Shown: positions 52,587 through 63,389, numbered from the stretch's first letter. The stretch: 64,000 nucleotides of DNA from Macrococcus carouselicus (GCF_004359515.1 NZ_SCWD01000001.1:868001-932000); one strand, 5' to 3'. The notes: generated from the letters alone by a model not told the origin. A program made the numbers and translations.

Positions 52587-53174
52587 TTACAAATATGATT
52601 CAATCGCCTGCCAGATCAGTGGGTTCTTTTCCTTCGACAATGACGAATAGCTGATCAATGTATCATGGCTGTCGATTTCCAGAGTCTGTCTGATTGCTTT
52701 CAGATGTTTCTGCACCTTGCCCTTCGGAATTTTGTCCTCTTTCGTCGCGATGATGATGGCCGGAATCTCATAGTGCTTCAGGAAATCATACATCAGGACG
52801 TCATCCTGCGTCGGTTCATGGCGGATATCGATGAGCTGAATGACGACTGCCAGATCTTCACGTGTCGTGAGATAGGTCTCAATCATCTTGCCCCAGCGTT
52901 CACGTTCAGTCTTGGAGACTTTGGCGTAGCCGTAGCCCGGTACATCGACAAAGACGAGCTGCTCGTCAATATTGAAGAAGTTCAGGGTCTGGGTCTTACC
53001 GGGTTTCGATGAAATTCTGGCCATACTTTTTCTTTTGATCATCGTGTTGATAAATGATGACTTACCGACATTCGAACGCCCGGCCAGTGCGACTTCCTTC
53101 AGTCCGGTATCGGGATACTGCTCAGGCTTGACCGCACTGATGATGATCTCTACATTATTCGGATTAATATCCAT
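52587..53174 (-). CDS. engB: Ribosome biogenesis GTPase EngB/YsxC
   Basis: A 195-residue essential GTPase for 50S maturation. G1 [13 protein letters not shown] is near residue 35, G3 [10 protein letters not shown] near 75, G4 [11 protein letters not shown] near 143. It is downstream of clpX and upstream of hemA, the usual firmicute order. Confidence 0.96.
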   Translation of the reverse strand: MDINPNNVEIIISAVKPEQYPDTGLKEVALAGRSNVGKSSFINTMIKRKSMARISSKPGKTQTLNFFNIDEQLVFVDVPGYGYAKVSKTERERWGKMIETYLTTREDLAVVIQLIDIRHEPTQDDVLMYDFLKHYEIPAIIIATKEDKIPKGKVQKHLKAIRQTLEIDSHDTLISYSSLSKEKNPLIWQAIESYL

Positions 53175-53186
53175 GGTGCTCCTCCT

Positions 53187-53220
53187 TTAAAAAAGCCTCA
53201 TAGGTATAAACCTATGAGGC
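53187..53220 (-). terminator. Terminator after clpX
   Basis: Minus strand GCCTCATAGG/CCTATGAGGC stem (53195-53220) followed by TTTTTT, just upstream of the engB ribosome site. Confidence 0.88.
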
Positions 53221-53227
53221 TCATGCA

Positions 53228-54481
53228 TTAAGCTGTTTTAATACGTTCACTGTTCTCGTCATAAAGTTCCGGCTTGACGGATTCACGAATCGTCTCTTCT
53301 GTGATGACGACTTTCTTTACTTTATCTTCTGATGGGATATCGAACATGATATCCATCATGCTCTCCTCGATAATGGAACGAAGTCCTCGAGCCCCTGTCT
53401 TACGTTCAATCGCCAGTTCACTGATCGCTGTCAGCGCTGCATCAGTGAATTCCAGTTCGACACCGTCCAGTTCAAGCATTTTCTTGAACTGTTTGACGAG
53501 CGCGTTCTTCGGCTGAACAAGTATACGCTTCAGCGCATCCACATCCAGCTGCTCAAGATTCGCAACGACTGGAATACGGCCGATGAATTCCGGGATCAGA
53601 CCATAAGCCTGTAAGTCTTCCGGTTTGATCTGCGACAGTAACGTCGATTCGTCGAAGTCTCGTTCCTTAATACCTGTGAAACCGATGACTTTCTCACCGA
53701 GACGACGCTTGATCACTTCATCAATGCCATCAAAGGCCCCGCCTAATATAAAGAGGATATTCGTCGTATCAATCTGAATGAACTCCTGGTTCGGATGTTT
53801 ACGCCCACCTTGTGGCGGCACAGATGCTACAGTACCTTCCAGAATCTTCAGGAGTGCCTGCTGCACACCTTCACCTGAAACGTCACGTGTAATAGAAGTG
53901 TTCTCTGATTTGCGGGCGATCTTATCGATTTCATCGACATAGATGATCCCTTTTTCAGCACGTTCGATATCGAAGTCCGCTGCCTGAATCAGACGGAGAA
54001 GAATATTCTCGACGTCTTCACCGACATAACCTGCTTCAGTCAGACTCGTTGCATCCGCAATCGCAAATGGCACATTGAGTGAGCGTGCCAGTGTCTGCGC
54101 AAGTAAGGTCTTACCACTACCTGTCGGTCCGATCAGCGCGATATTACTTTTCTGCAGTTCAACTTCATCCTCTTCAGATGGCGCCGGCTGCACGACACGT
54201 TTGTAGTGATTATAGACTGCCACAGCGAGTGCTTTCTTCGCTTTGGTCTGACCGATGACATATTCGTCTAATCGTTCAAGCAGTTCTTTCGGCTTAGGTA
54301 CTTCTGTCAGTTCCTCTGTGTCAGTGGTGCGCAGTTCTTCCTCCACTATCTCTGAACACAGCTCGATACATTCGTTACATATATAAACACCGCTTCCTGC
54401 CACCAGTTTCTTGACCTGATCCTGGTCTTTTCCGCAGAAAGAGCATTTTAAATTACTGTCATCTTCGTCAAATTTAAACAT
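53228..54481 (-). CDS. clpX: ATP-dependent Clp protease ATP-binding subunit ClpX
   Basis: A 417-residue unfoldase delivering substrates to ClpP. N-terminal zinc-binding domain with CSFCGK...CNECIELC (about 14-42), Walker [12 protein letters not shown] near 117, Walker [12 protein letters not shown] near 178, pore loop GYVGED near 148 and the IGF loop for ClpP docking (KVIGFTG region near 262). It is downstream of tig, as in most bacteria. Confidence 0.97.
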   Translation of the reverse strand: MFKFDEDDSNLKCSFCGKDQDQVKKLVAGSGVYICNECIELCSEIVEEELRTTDTEELTEVPKPKELLERLDEYVIGQTKAKKALAVAVYNHYKRVVQPAPSEEDEVELQKSNIALIGPTGSGKTLLAQTLARSLNVPFAIADATSLTEAGYVGEDVENILLRLIQAADFDIERAEKGIIYVDEIDKIARKSENTSITRDVSGEGVQQALLKILEGTVASVPPQGGRKHPNQEFIQIDTTNILFILGGAFDGIDEVIKRRLGEKVIGFTGIKERDFDESTLLSQIKPEDLQAYGLIPEFIGRIPVVANLEQLDVDALKRILVQPKNALVKQFKKMLELDGVELEFTDAALTAISELAIERKTGARGLRSIIEESMMDIMFDIPSEDKVKKVVITEETIRESVKPELYDENSERIKTA

Positions 54482-54545
54482 AGTTACACCCCTGTCTTAA
54501 GAAAAATATACTAAAGTCACTAATTGAATGCAAATGATTAAACTG

Positions 54546-54582
54546 AAAGAGAATCCACAGACTTAAGCTGCAGATTCTCTTC
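54546..54582 (-). terminator. Probable terminator after tig
   Basis: Minus strand AGAGAATCTGCAG pairs imperfectly with CTGTGGATTCTCT and is followed by TTCAGTTT. The tail is weak, so some read-through to clpX is possible. Confidence 0.6.
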
Positions 54583-54612
54583 CGAATATTCATCTATCAT
54601 TCAGTCAGAAAC

Positions 54613-55896
54613 TTACTTAGTTTTTGATTCTGAAACTAATACGTCGATTGCTTTCTGAATACGAAGGTCGTCTTTTAATACTTCCGCACTACCTAAAGCG
54701 GCACGGATATCATCAACTGATAAACCGAACTGTTCGCTCATCTTAGAAAGTTCAGCTTCAACATCTTCGTCTGAAACTTCAATATTTTCAGCATTGGCGA
54801 TAGCAGCAAGTGTCAAGTTTGTTTTAACACGTTTTTCTGCATCTTCAGACATGCTTTCTTTTAACTGCTCTTCAGTCTGTCCTGAGAACTGGTAGTAAAG
54901 ATCTAAGTTAAGACCTTGCTGAGAGATACGTTGTTCGAATTCCTGCATCATGCGTCCCAGTTCTGTTTCCACCATTGACTGAGGAATGTCGATTTCAGCG
55001 TTATCTGTCGCTAAGTTGATAAGCGCTTCTTTTGTCATATTCTCAGCCTGAACTTTCTTCTGTTCAGCTAAGTCACTGCGGAACTTTTCTTTGTATGCAT
55101 CTGCAGATTCTGCTGACTCATCAAGCTCTTTCGCTAACTCATCGTCAAGTTCAGGGACTTCTTTGGATTTGATCTCGTTGATTTTCACTTTGAATACTGC
55201 CTCTTTACCTGCTAATTCTTCTGCATGGTATTCTTCAGGGAATGTCACGTTGACGTCTTTCTCTTCGCCGGCTTTAGTACCGACCAACTGTTCTTCGAAT
55301 CCTGGAATGAACTGGCCTGAACCGATTTCAAGATCATATCCTTCAGCTTTTCCGCCTTCGAACTGCTCGTCGTTCACATAGCCGTCGAAGTCTAAGTTAA
55401 CGACATCGCCTTCAGCGACTTCGCCGTCTTCTTTGACAGTCAGTTCAGCTTTACGAGAAAGTTCAGCATCTAAAGCACTCTGGAATTCTTCGTCAGTGAG
55501 TTCAGATTCCTGAGCTTCAATTTCAAGACCTTTATAGTCGCCAAGTCTCACTTCTGGTTCAACTGTCACTTTAGCCGTGAAGATCAGTTCCTGACCTTTT
55601 TCCATCTGCTCGATGTCAATCTCAGGGCGGTCAACCGGATTGATACCCGCTTCTTCTACTGCGTTTGCATATGCATCCGGTAAGATGAAGTCAAGCGCAT
55701 CCTGATATAAAGATTCAACACCGAAACGTTGTTCGAATAATGGACGCGGCATTTTACCTTTACGGAATCCCGGTACATTGACTTGTTTCACTACTTTTTT
55801 GAATGCTTTATCTAATCCTGAATTTACTTCTTCAGCAGGAACAGTAACCGTAAGTACGCCTACATTTCCTTCTTGTTTTTCCCATTTTGCTGTCAT
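54613..55896 (-). CDS. tig: Trigger factor
   Basis: A 427-residue ribosome-bound chaperone and prolyl isomerase. The N-terminal ribosome-binding signature [17 protein letters not shown] is at about 43-59, the FKBP domain about 150-245 ([28 protein letters not shown]), and a helical C-terminal chaperone domain. The start at 55896 follows GGAGG by 9 nt; a longer frame is rejected. Confidence 0.97.
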   Translation of the reverse strand: MTAKWEKQEGNVGVLTVTVPAEEVNSGLDKAFKKVVKQVNVPGFRKGKMPRPLFEQRFGVESLYQDALDFILPDAYANAVEEAGINPVDRPEIDIEQMEKGQELIFTAKVTVEPEVRLGDYKGLEIEAQESELTDEEFQSALDAELSRKAELTVKEDGEVAEGDVVNLDFDGYVNDEQFEGGKAEGYDLEIGSGQFIPGFEEQLVGTKAGEEKDVNVTFPEEYHAEELAGKEAVFKVKINEIKSKEVPELDDELAKELDESAESADAYKEKFRSDLAEQKKVQAENMTKEALINLATDNAEIDIPQSMVETELGRMMQEFEQRISQQGLNLDLYYQFSGQTEEQLKESMSEDAEKRVKTNLTLAAIANAENIEVSDEDVEAELSKMSEQFGLSVDDIRAALGSAEVLKDDLRIQKAIDVLVSESKTK

Positions 55897-55970
55897 GTGT
55901 GATAACCTCCAGATTTTTTTCAACTCATTTATTATAGCATAATCTTACCCTTGTTCAACCATACTGAACC

Positions 55971-56921
55971 TTAAAGTTCATAATTAACCGCCTGCTGAAT
56001 CAAATCAAGTATCAGCTGATGTTCAGCGGTGTCCGGAACCGGATATATCTCCTCCAGACTGAACATGGACAGTGCGTAGTAGATATAGCAGTCGGCGATG
56101 ATGTCAGTCGCGATTTCTGTTGCCTCCGTATGAAAGGTCAGCGGATAGAGGATGACAGCCTGCTGCTCAAGCCAGGTGGTAACGGCAGGGGTCATATCCG
56201 GCATATTGCTGTCAAACCAGTCCGCAACGATAAGACGTACATCCTGCATCAGTGTGTGCTGGTCGATTGCCGCCACTTCACCGATATTGAAGGTGATGGT
56301 CCGCCCCAGCTTACTGAGTGTCACAATCTCCTGCCGTCCGGTCAGCTGAACATATTGTACCAGGAGCGACTGGACAACAGGATGGAGTTGTTCTTTCAGC
56401 AGCTCTATAAATGTCGATGCGTAGCTCAGATTCTTATCGCTTATCAGCCTGAGGATAAACTGTTTCTGGCGGTCCGCAGACCAGCTCAGAAAATCAGCGA
56501 GCTCAGTCGTCGCCTGACGATCCCGTTCATTCTTCTTATGACGCGCCTGATCATAAAGGGGCAGTAACTTCATCTTCAGGCGGTGATCGATTTCTTCAGC
56601 TCTCAGCGCATCAATCAGTTCGATGACCGTCTGATACTGGGTGAGCTCCAGCAGGCTAAGTAAAAAGTAATAGACAGTCTCCTCATAGTCAGGATGGCCC
56701 TGGTTCAGCATGATGCTTGCTTCTTCCCGGAGTTCAAGATAAGACTCAAGTTCATACAGAACTCTCAGTTTCTGCAGCTGCTGGCGGTCCGTGAGTTCCG
56801 CGTGGCGTTCCAGTTCAGTGATGATGTCATAGGCCTTCTTGAAATCCTCAGCAGCCATATGCTGCTGAAGCTGTCTGTTCAGTCCGTCTGACAATCCCGG
56901 GAAAGGAATAATCTCAGACAT
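55971..56921 (-). CDS. TPR-like helical-repeat protein
   Basis: A 316-residue soluble protein with helical hairpins resembling TPRs in the first 110 residues (KKAYDIITELERHAEL, YYFLLSLLELTQYQTVIELI) and a less repetitive C-terminal half. Staphylococci carry a similar uncharacterised gene at this position next to tig. No catalytic motif is visible. Its start abuts the stop of the Nudix-like gene upstream. Confidence 0.75.
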   Translation of the reverse strand: MSEIIPFPGLSDGLNRQLQQHMAAEDFKKAYDIITELERHAELTDRQQLQKLRVLYELESYLELREEASIMLNQGHPDYEETVYYFLLSLLELTQYQTVIELIDALRAEEIDHRLKMKLLPLYDQARHKKNERDRQATTELADFLSWSADRQKQFILRLISDKNLSYASTFIELLKEQLHPVVQSLLVQYVQLTGRQEIVTLSKLGRTITFNIGEVAAIDQHTLMQDVRLIVADWFDSNMPDMTPAVTTWLEQQAVILYPLTFHTEATEIATDIIADCYIYYALSMFSLEEIYPVPDTAEHQLILDLIQQAVNYEL

Positions 56922-57541
56922 TAATACCCCGTCATATAGACCGCTTCAATGATGAGCCGGCTCCACGTTTCATATGAAGGGATTTCCATCAGACGATTTC
57001 GATCCATCCACTGAATAGAAAGAGTATCCGTCTCAACTGCCCTGATATCATCACGGTTCACTTTGATCCTGAACACCAGGCCGATATGCACGCGGCCGAC
57101 TTCATCTCCGTCATCATTGATAAAGCCAATGAGCTCAAGGTCCATTTCTGGAATATCAGTCAGCCCGACTTCCTCTGCCAGTTCACGACGCGCATTCTCA
57201 ATCAGCACGCGCTCAATATCATCGCCCTCAAGCTGATTCATATGGCCACCGACGCCGATGGAGCTGAGACCATGAAGACGGGATTCACCGCCGCCTGTCA
57301 GACGCTCATAGACCAGCACCTCATTATCAGCGTTTTCAAGAATGCAGTAGGAGATCAGCTGCTTGTAACCCGGGTCTTCTTCCATATCGCCACGACGTTT
57401 CACTTCATATTTTGTCAGAGTCTCAAAAATTTCGAGCGCACGCTGATCTTCTATCGTAATGAAACCATTGAAGGCATTTTTTTCATGGCTGAATATCGAC
57501 TCACGGTCAACCACTATGATCTGTTCATCAAATTTATTCAT
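56921..57541 (-). CDS. Nudix-like hydrolase/phosphoesterase
   Basis: A 206-residue protein. RRELAEEVGL near residue 118 is the second half of a Nudix box (RE-U-x-EE-x-G-U), preceded by SIGVGGHMNQLEGDDIE. The first half, G-x5-E-x7, does not match exactly because the acidic residue is displaced. VHIGLVFRI and LSIQWMD fit the usual Nudix strand pattern. Substrate is unknown. The ATG follows AAGGGG. It overlaps the downstream TPR gene by one base. Confidence 0.75.
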   Translation of the reverse strand: MNKFDEQIIVVDRESIFSHEKNAFNGFITIEDQRALEIFETLTKYEVKRRGDMEEDPGYKQLISYCILENADNEVLVYERLTGGGESRLHGLSSIGVGGHMNQLEGDDIERVLIENARRELAEEVGLTDIPEMDLELIGFINDDGDEVGRVHIGLVFRIKVNRDDIRAVETDTLSIQWMDRNRLMEIPSYETWSRLIIEAVYMTGY

Positions 57542-57610
57542 CGTTCTGCCCCTTATCTATTAGTTTATTATTTAAAGTTTAAACGAAATGGTGTCGCCAG
57601 ACAAATAAAA

Positions 57611-57638
57611 AAGGAAATGTGAAGTATCACATTTCCTT
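57611..57638 (-). terminator. Terminator after tRNA-Arg
   Basis: Minus strand AAGGAAATGTGA pairs perfectly with TCACATTTCCTT (57611-57638) and is followed by TTTTTATTTG. Confidence 0.88.
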
Positions 57639-57645
57639 ATGTTAG

Positions 57646-57719
<74 letters not shown>

Positions 57720-57739
57720 TCAATTTCAAGACAAGATTA

Positions 57740-57769
57740 ATTATAATCAAGTTTGAACTGGAAAGTCAA
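57740..57769 (-). promoter_or_regulatory. Promoter of tRNA-Arg
   Basis: Minus strand TTGACT (57764-57769), 18-nt spacer, perfect TATAAT (57740-57745), ending about 20 nt before the tRNA 5' end. Confidence 0.8.
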
Positions 57770-57809
57770 CAACCTTTTCTAGTGTTATTACACATTTAAG
57801 CGCGATTAG

Positions 57810-58292
57810 TTACAGCATGAGCGGCTCTTTCGCATAAATTCTGTGCTGCTGATCGTAAAAATGGATCTCTTCATCTAATAGAACAGCGTAGGTCTCACGT
57901 TCCCCACTTCTGGACTGTGCGATACTGCCTGGATTGATGCAGAGGACACCGTCAATCGTCTCAACCCTGCGGATATGAGTATGGCCATAGAGGGCAAGAC
58001 GGCACCCGGCCTCCTTCGCTGCTGCCGCCAGCCGCTCTCTGCCCTGATTGACTGAATACAGATGACCGTGCGTCAGAAATGCCGGTGTGTCACTGTTCAC
58101 AATCGTCTTCTTATCGAAGGCCGGACCATCGCAGTTGCCCATCACCTTGATATAATCTCTCAGTTCAATATTCTCTGCGCTGAACTCTGAATCTCCCAGA
58201 TGAATGAAGAGATCTGCATCCGCATGCAGTGTCCTGATATCCGTCAGAATATTCTCCATACCGTGATTGTCACTGACTACTATCCATTTCAT
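57810..58292 (-). CDS. YfcE/MJ0936-type metallophosphoesterase
   Basis: A 160-residue calcineurin-like phosphodiesterase. Metal-binding motifs are VSDNHGM near residue 7, HLGDSE near 31, GNCD near 52, LTHGHLYS near 75 and YGHTHIRRV near 100. Cleaves phosphodiesters in vitro in homologues; the natural substrate is unknown. It follows rdgB with an 11-nt gap, matching B. subtilis ysnB. Confidence 0.9.
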   Translation of the reverse strand: MKWIVVSDNHGMENILTDIRTLHADADLFIHLGDSEFSAENIELRDYIKVMGNCDGPAFDKKTIVNSDTPAFLTHGHLYSVNQGRERLAAAAKEAGCRLALYGHTHIRRVETIDGVLCINPGSIAQSRSGERETYAVLLDEEIHFYDQQHRIYAKEPLML

Positions 58293-58303
58293 ATAAAAGC
58301 TCC

Positions 58304-58876
58304 CTACTTGAGATAATCTTTCAGTTTATCGATGGCTCTTCTGCGGTGACTGATTTCAGCTTTCTCTGCCGTATTCAGTTCTGCCATCGTCCGCTGTCTG
58401 TCAGGCAGATAGAAGACAGGATCGTAGCCAAAGCCATTTAATCCTCGGCGTGCCTCTGCCACAACGCCTTCTACTTCTCCGCGGAAGACCTGCGTCTCCT
58501 GTCCCGGTTCACTGAGTGCAATCACACAGACAAAGCGTGCGGTGCGGTCTGTCTTACCTGCCATATTCTCCAGCAGCAGATCAATATTCGCCTCATCATC
58601 TTTAGCGGTTCCGGCATAACGTGCAGAACAGATGCCAGGAGCGCCGTCCAGCGCATCGACTGCAAGACCGGAATCATCGGCAATCACTGTCTTACCGAGT
58701 ATGTGACTCGCCGCTTCTGCTTTCAGTGCCGCATTCTCTTCGAAGGTTGATCCCGTCTCCTCCACATCGAAGTCCGGTAATAAACTCGTGATGCCGATGA
58801 CGTGATGGTCCGGGAAGATCGCCTTGAAGTCATTGATCTTACCCAGGTTACCTGTTGCTATAACGATATCTGTCAT
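58304..58876 (-). CDS. rdgB: XTP/dITP (non-canonical purine NTP) pyrophosphatase
   Basis: A 190-residue Ham1/RdgB family house-cleaning enzyme that removes ITP, dITP and [18 protein letters not shown] at the start, [24 protein letters not shown] near 68-81, SARYAG and [11 protein letters not shown] are all family hallmarks. Overlaps the murI stop by 4 nt. Confidence 0.96.
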   Translation of the reverse strand: MTDIVIATGNLGKINDFKAIFPDHHVIGITSLLPDFDVEETGSTFEENAALKAEAASHILGKTVIADDSGLAVDALDGAPGICSARYAGTAKDDEANIDLLLENMAGKTDRTARFVCVIALSEPGQETQVFRGEVEGVVAEARRGLNGFGYDPVFYLPDRQRTMAELNTAEKAEISHRRRAIDKLKDYLK

Positions 58877-59682
58877 TTCAGTTCCTCCTCTAAATTGATG
58901 GACTGGACGACCAGCTCGGGGTCATTCAGCCATTCTCTTGCTACTCTTGTGAATTTCTCCGCATCACCGTTGACATAGAACTGATGCTTTTTGTGTTTCG
59001 TATACGGTGCATGTTCCTGACTGAAGGTCAGAAGTGCACTTACTTCCCGCGCAGTCTCAAGCCCTGATGAAATCACTGTCTTCTGACGGTTGAAGTAATC
59101 TTCAATGTAACCTTTTATGAGCGGATAATGCGTGCAGCCGAGAATCACGGTATCAGCAGTATTTCTGCGCCATTCCTTCAGCGTCTGATGGATGATGATA
59201 TTGGTGACGACAGGATCCTTATAGCGGATCTGCTCAACTAAAGGGACGAAGTCGGGACAGGCGACACTCTCCACAGCCACTTCGGGACTGATGGACTGAA
59301 TCGTCTTCCGGTAAGCATCTGACTTCACAGTGCCTTCAGTGCCAAGCACAAGCACCTGCTGATTCGTCGTGGTCATCAGCGCGGTTCTTGCACCCGGCTC
59401 TATAACACCGAGCACTGGTATCGACAGCATCTGCTGCAGAGGCTTCAGTGCGACCGCTGTAGCTGTATTGCAGGCGATGACCAGCATCTTGATGTCCTTA
59501 TTGACGAGAAACCGGGCGAGTTCTATCGTGAACTGCTTCACCTGCTCACCGCTTCTCGGTCCGTACGGACAGCGGGCGACATCACCCAGATAGCAGATGG
59601 TTTCATTCGGCAGCTGACGCATGATCTCTTTTGCTACGGTCAGTCCGCCCATTCCGGAATCAATGACACCGATTGGCTTCAT
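58873..59682 (-). CDS. murI: Glutamate racemase
   Basis: A 269-residue enzyme supplying D-glutamate for peptidoglycan. The catalytic cysteines are in [11 protein letters not shown] near residue 70 and [12 protein letters not shown] near 185; [15 protein letters not shown] opens the protein. It overlaps the marR stop by 4 nt and rdgB by 4 nt, so marR-murI-rdgB-yfcE form an operon. Confidence 0.97.
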   Translation of the reverse strand: MKPIGVIDSGMGGLTVAKEIMRQLPNETICYLGDVARCPYGPRSGEQVKQFTIELARFLVNKDIKMLVIACNTATAVALKPLQQMLSIPVLGVIEPGARTALMTTTNQQVLVLGTEGTVKSDAYRKTIQSISPEVAVESVACPDFVPLVEQIRYKDPVVTNIIIHQTLKEWRRNTADTVILGCTHYPLIKGYIEDYFNRQKTVISSGLETAREVSALLTFSQEHAPYTKHKKHQFYVNGDAEKFTRVAREWLNDPELVVQSINLEEELK

Positions 59683-60113
59683 GAGGTCGCCTCCATCTTA
59701 TGGAAGAGTTTATTGACACTTTCAGCCAGCAGCCTCTTTTCGTCCAGAGGCATATCCGCCATCAACTCATCCAGATAGTTCTGACGCTTCGAAATGACTT
59801 CATTGATGATATCAATGCTCTTCTGCTCGGGATACAGATTGACCTTTCTTTTATCCGTCTCATCCTTCTCACGTCTGACGCAACCTTTCTTGATCAGCTG
59901 GTCCACCATCTCAGAAGTGGTCGAGACTGCGATGCCCATATTCGCCGCCAGCTGACCGACCGTCAGCGGCTGCTCATAGATCCACTGCACAGCGATGAAC
60001 TGTGTACTGGACAGCTGATGCGCCTGCAGCTGACTTCTGCCATATGTCTTGATTTTATCTGCGATTCTCCGCAGCTGATACTCAAGGGGAACAATCATCT
60101 CTTCATTCATCAT
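59679..60113 (-). CDS. MarR-family transcriptional regulator
   Basis: A 144-residue winged-helix protein: [33 protein letters not shown] (about 50-82) is the DNA-recognition and wing region, followed by [12 protein letters not shown]. subtilis has a MarR gene, ysmB, in the same position before racE, so it is ancestral. Its ligand and targets are unknown. Two adjacent ATG codons follow GAGG; either may start. Confidence 0.9.
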   Translation of the reverse strand: MMNEEMIVPLEYQLRRIADKIKTYGRSQLQAHQLSSTQFIAVQWIYEQPLTVGQLAANMGIAVSTTSEMVDQLIKKGCVRREKDETDKRKVNLYPEQKSIDIINEVISKRQNYLDELMADMPLDEKRLLAESVNKLFHKMEATS

Positions 60114-60147
60114 GTTTTCCTCACTTCCTGTTCCTTACTATCATATC

Positions 60148-60180
60148 AAAAAAAAAGACAGGCGAGAACGCTCACCTGTC
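60148..60180 (-). terminator. Terminator after sdhB
   Basis: Minus strand GACAGGTGAG pairs with CTCGCCTGTC (one G-U) and is followed by a run of nine T. Confidence 0.88.
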
Positions 60181-60187
60181 TGAATCA

Positions 60188-60952
60188 TTAATTGACCTGA
60201 TAATCTGAACCGAAGAATGATTTGAATAACTGGAAGTTCGTCTGACGGTTCATCGCTGCGATACTCGTCGTGAGCGGAATCCCTTTAGGGCATGCTTTGA
60301 CACAGTTCTGAGAGTTACCGCATTCAGCAAGGCCGCCGTCGCCCATCAGTGCATGGAGACGCTCGTCTTTGTTCATCTTACCTGTCGGATGCAGGTTGAA
60401 CAGACGAACCTGTGAAATAGGCTGAGCGCCCATGAAGCTGGAGTTCTGATTGACGTTCGGACAGACTTCGAGACAGACCCCGCAGGTCATACATTTGGAT
60501 AACTCGTATGCCGTCTGACGCTGTTTCTCAGGCATACGCGGCCCTGGACCTAAGTCGTAAGTGCCATCGATCGGTACCCATGCTTTGACACGTTTAAGGT
60601 TATCAAACATCTTAGAACGGTCAACCTGTAAGTCGCGCATCACCGGGAATGTCGCCATCGGTTCCAGTCTGATCGGCTGTTCCAGTGTATCGATGATTGC
60701 AGAACATGACTGTCTCGCTTTACCATTGATCACCATAGAACAGGCCCCGCATACTTCTTCCAGACAGTTCATATCCCATGTGACCGGTGTCGTCTTCTGT
60801 CCTTGTGCGTTGACCGGATTACGCTGAATCTCCATCAGTGCAGCAATCACGTTCATGTTCGGACGATAAGAAATGACGAATTTCTCGTCGTATGGTGCAG
60901 ACTCAGGGTTAACCTGACGTCTGATGACAAGTTCAATCGTTTTTTCTGCCAT
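60188..60952 (-). CDS. sdhB: Succinate dehydrogenase iron-sulfur subunit
   Basis: A 254-residue subunit of respiratory complex II. The 2Fe-2S ligands are in CLEEVCGACSM and ARQSC (about 64-83), the second cluster motif CMTCGVCLEVCPN near 155-167 and CVKACPKGIP near 217-226. Transfers electrons from the flavoprotein to menaquinone. Overlaps the sdhA stop by one base. Confidence 0.97.
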   Translation of the reverse strand: MAEKTIELVIRRQVNPESAPYDEKFVISYRPNMNVIAALMEIQRNPVNAQGQKTTPVTWDMNCLEEVCGACSMVINGKARQSCSAIIDTLEQPIRLEPMATFPVMRDLQVDRSKMFDNLKRVKAWVPIDGTYDLGPGPRMPEKQRQTAYELSKCMTCGVCLEVCPNVNQNSSFMGAQPISQVRLFNLHPTGKMNKDERLHALMGDGGLAECGNSQNCVKACPKGIPLTTSIAAMNRQTNFQLFKSFFGSDYQVN

Positions 60953-62712
60953 TAATGTTTCCCTCCTGATTTTGAATAATCACGGACACGCGGTGGAATC
61001 AGGCTGACATCAACATCAGCGTAGTTGAAGATCGGTGGATTGGTCGCACCGTCAAATGTCGCCATCGTCGTCTTCAGCCATTCTTCATCGTTACGTTTCG
61101 GGAACTCCGGCTTGTAGTGTGCGCCGCGGGATTCATTACGATTATAGGCCCCGATGGTCATGACGCGTGCTAAAACGAGCATGTTCCATAACTGACGGGT
61201 GAAGAAGACCGCCTGATTACTCCATGTGGCAGTGTCTTCCATATCGATATTCTGATAACGCTGCATCAGTTCCACGATTTTCTTGTCTGTTTCAACAAGC
61301 TTATCATTATGACGGACAACCGTGACGTTCGCTGTCATGATTTCTCCGAGTTCTTTATGAAGTTTATAGGCATTTTCTGTACCGCGCATATTGAGCAGAG
61401 CCTCAAAACGGCGCTTCTCTTCTTCTACTTTACGTACAAAGATATCTTCCGGGATGTCTTCGTAAGACTTCTCTAAATCGCCGATATATTTGATGGCATT
61501 AGGTCCTGCAACCATCCCGCCGTAAATTGCTGATAGCAACGAGTTGGCACCGAGACGGTTCCCCCCGTGCTGAGAATAATCACATTCACCGGCAGCAAAT
61601 AGACCCGGGATATTGGTCTGCTGATCATAATCAACCCATAGTCCACCCATTGAATAGTGAACGGCCGGGAAGATTTTCATCGGTACTTTACGTGGATCAT
61701 CACCCGTGAATTTCTCATAGATCTCAATGATACCGCCCAGCTTGACATCCAGCTCATGAGGATCTTTATGGCTTAAGTCCAGATAGACCATGTTCTCGCC
61801 GTTGATACCCAGTTTCTGGTTGACACAGACATCGAAGATTTCACGCGTCGCGATGTCACGCGGTACCAAGTTACCGTAATCTGGATATTTCTCCTCAAGG
61901 AAGTACCAGGGCTTACCGTCTTTATAGGTCCAGACACGCCCCCCTTCACCCCGTGCTGATTCACTCATCAGACGTAACTTATCATCACCAGGAATCGCTG
62001 TCGGATGAATCTGGATAAATTCGCCGTTGGCATATGTAGCCCCTTGCTGATAAACAATAGAAGCAGCTGAACCCGTGTTGATCATCGAGTTCGTTGATTT
62101 ACCGAAGATGATGCCGGGTCCTCCTGTCGCCATGATGACAGCGTCCGCTGCAAATGACTGGATCTCTGAATTGACGAGGTTCTGCGCGACGATCCCACGG
62201 CAGACTCCTTCGTCATCTTTGATGATACCAAGGAATTCCCAGCCCTCATATTTAGTGACAAGGCCATCCACTTCGTGACGACGGACCTGTTCATCAAGCG
62301 CATATAATAACTGCTGACCGGTCGTTGCACCAGCGAATGCTGTACGGTGATGCAGCGTACCGCCGAAACGCCGGAAATCAAGCAGCCCTTCCGGTGTACG
62401 GTTGAACATCACACCCATGCGGTCAAGCAAATGGATGATGCTTGGTGCTGCTTCTGTCATTGCCTTCACAGGCGGCTGGTTCGCGAGGAAATCTCCACCG
62501 TATACGGTATCATCGAAGTGAATCCAAGGTGAGTCCCCTTCACCTTTCGTGTTGACAGCCCCGTTGATACCGCCCTGCGCGCACACAGAATGTGAACGCT
62601 TAACCGGCACAAGTGAAAATAAGTCAACATTTGTATTGTGTTCAGCTGCTTTAATTGTTGCCATCAGGCCGGCGAGACCGCCGCCTACAACAATAACCTT
62701 ACTGTTTGCCAT
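60952..62712 (-). CDS. sdhA: Succinate dehydrogenase flavoprotein subunit
   Basis: A 586-residue flavoprotein. The dinucleotide motif is VVGGGLAGLMATIKAAE (about 7-23), the histidine region for covalent FAD KRSHSVCAQGGINGAV near 39-54, and the catalytic RGEGGRVW near 265 with HPTAIPGDDKLRLMSESA before it. Oxidises succinate to fumarate. It lies 20 nt after sdhC in the sdhCAB operon. Confidence 0.97.
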   Translation of the reverse strand: MANSKVIVVGGGLAGLMATIKAAEHNTNVDLFSLVPVKRSHSVCAQGGINGAVNTKGEGDSPWIHFDDTVYGGDFLANQPPVKAMTEAAPSIIHLLDRMGVMFNRTPEGLLDFRRFGGTLHHRTAFAGATTGQQLLYALDEQVRRHEVDGLVTKYEGWEFLGIIKDDEGVCRGIVAQNLVNSEIQSFAADAVIMATGGPGIIFGKSTNSMINTGSAASIVYQQGATYANGEFIQIHPTAIPGDDKLRLMSESARGEGGRVWTYKDGKPWYFLEEKYPDYGNLVPRDIATREIFDVCVNQKLGINGENMVYLDLSHKDPHELDVKLGGIIEIYEKFTGDDPRKVPMKIFPAVHYSMGGLWVDYDQQTNIPGLFAAGECDYSQHGGNRLGANSLLSAIYGGMVAGPNAIKYIGDLEKSYEDIPEDIFVRKVEEEKRRFEALLNMRGTENAYKLHKELGEIMTANVTVVRHNDKLVETDKKIVELMQRYQNIDMEDTATWSNQAVFFTRQLWNMLVLARVMTIGAYNRNESRGAHYKPEFPKRNDEEWLKTTMATFDGATNPPIFNYADVDVSLIPPRVRDYSKSGGKH

Positions 62713-62732
62713 ATATATGCCACTCCCCTAAA

Positions 62733-63347
62733 TTAAATAAATGCAAATAACGCAATTAAACCTAATGCTGAAACGAGTACGAAGATAATCGCTGAAACGT
62801 AACTCATGATACGCTGTGATTTTTCGTTCTGAGTGATGCCCCATGTCACCGCAAATGACCATAAGCCGTTAGCGAAGTGGAAAACCGTACTCAGAACACC
62901 CAGTACGTAGAAGATGATGAAGAATGGATTGGCGAAAATATGATTCATCATATCATAGTCTACGTGAATCCCGTGCAACGCCACCTGTACACGCGTCTGC
63001 CAGACGTGCACGGCGATGAAAAGGAATGTCAGGATGCCGGTCACACGCTGCAGCATGAACATCCAGTTGCGGAATGTTGAGTAATGGCCGATATTATTTT
63101 TAGCTGTAAAAGCGATATAGATACCGTAGATAGCATGGAATAAAATCGGAATATAGATGATGACGGTCTCAAGCAGAAGCTTGAGCGGCAGGTTACCCAT
63201 GAAGTCGGAAGCTCTGTTGAAGCTTTCCTCCCCGTAAACTGCAAAGTGGTTAACGAATAAATGCTGGAGTAAAAAGACACCGATCGGTAACACACCGAGT
63301 AATGAGTGAAGCCTGCGTAATGCAAATGACTGTTCTGAATTCGCCAA
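62733..63347 (-). CDS. sdhC: Succinate dehydrogenase cytochrome b558 subunit
   Basis: A 204-residue membrane anchor with five transmembrane helices; conserved haem-ligand histidines are visible in LPIGVFLLQHLFVNHFA, FHAIYGIYIA and VHVWQTRVQ. LRRLHSLLGVLPIG is the family start. It begins with TTG at 63347, 7 nt after a GGGGGG site, and no better start is nearby. Confidence 0.94.
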   Translation of the reverse strand: MANSEQSFALRRLHSLLGVLPIGVFLLQHLFVNHFAVYGEESFNRASDFMGNLPLKLLLETVIIYIPILFHAIYGIYIAFTAKNNIGHYSTFRNWMFMLQRVTGILTFLFIAVHVWQTRVQVALHGIHVDYDMMNHIFANPFFIIFYVLGVLSTVFHFANGLWSFAVTWGITQNEKSQRIMSYVSAIIFVLVSALGLIALFAFI

Positions 63348-63389
63348 GCGAAGTCCCCCCTAAGTAGATTCTTGAAATCTTCACAAACT

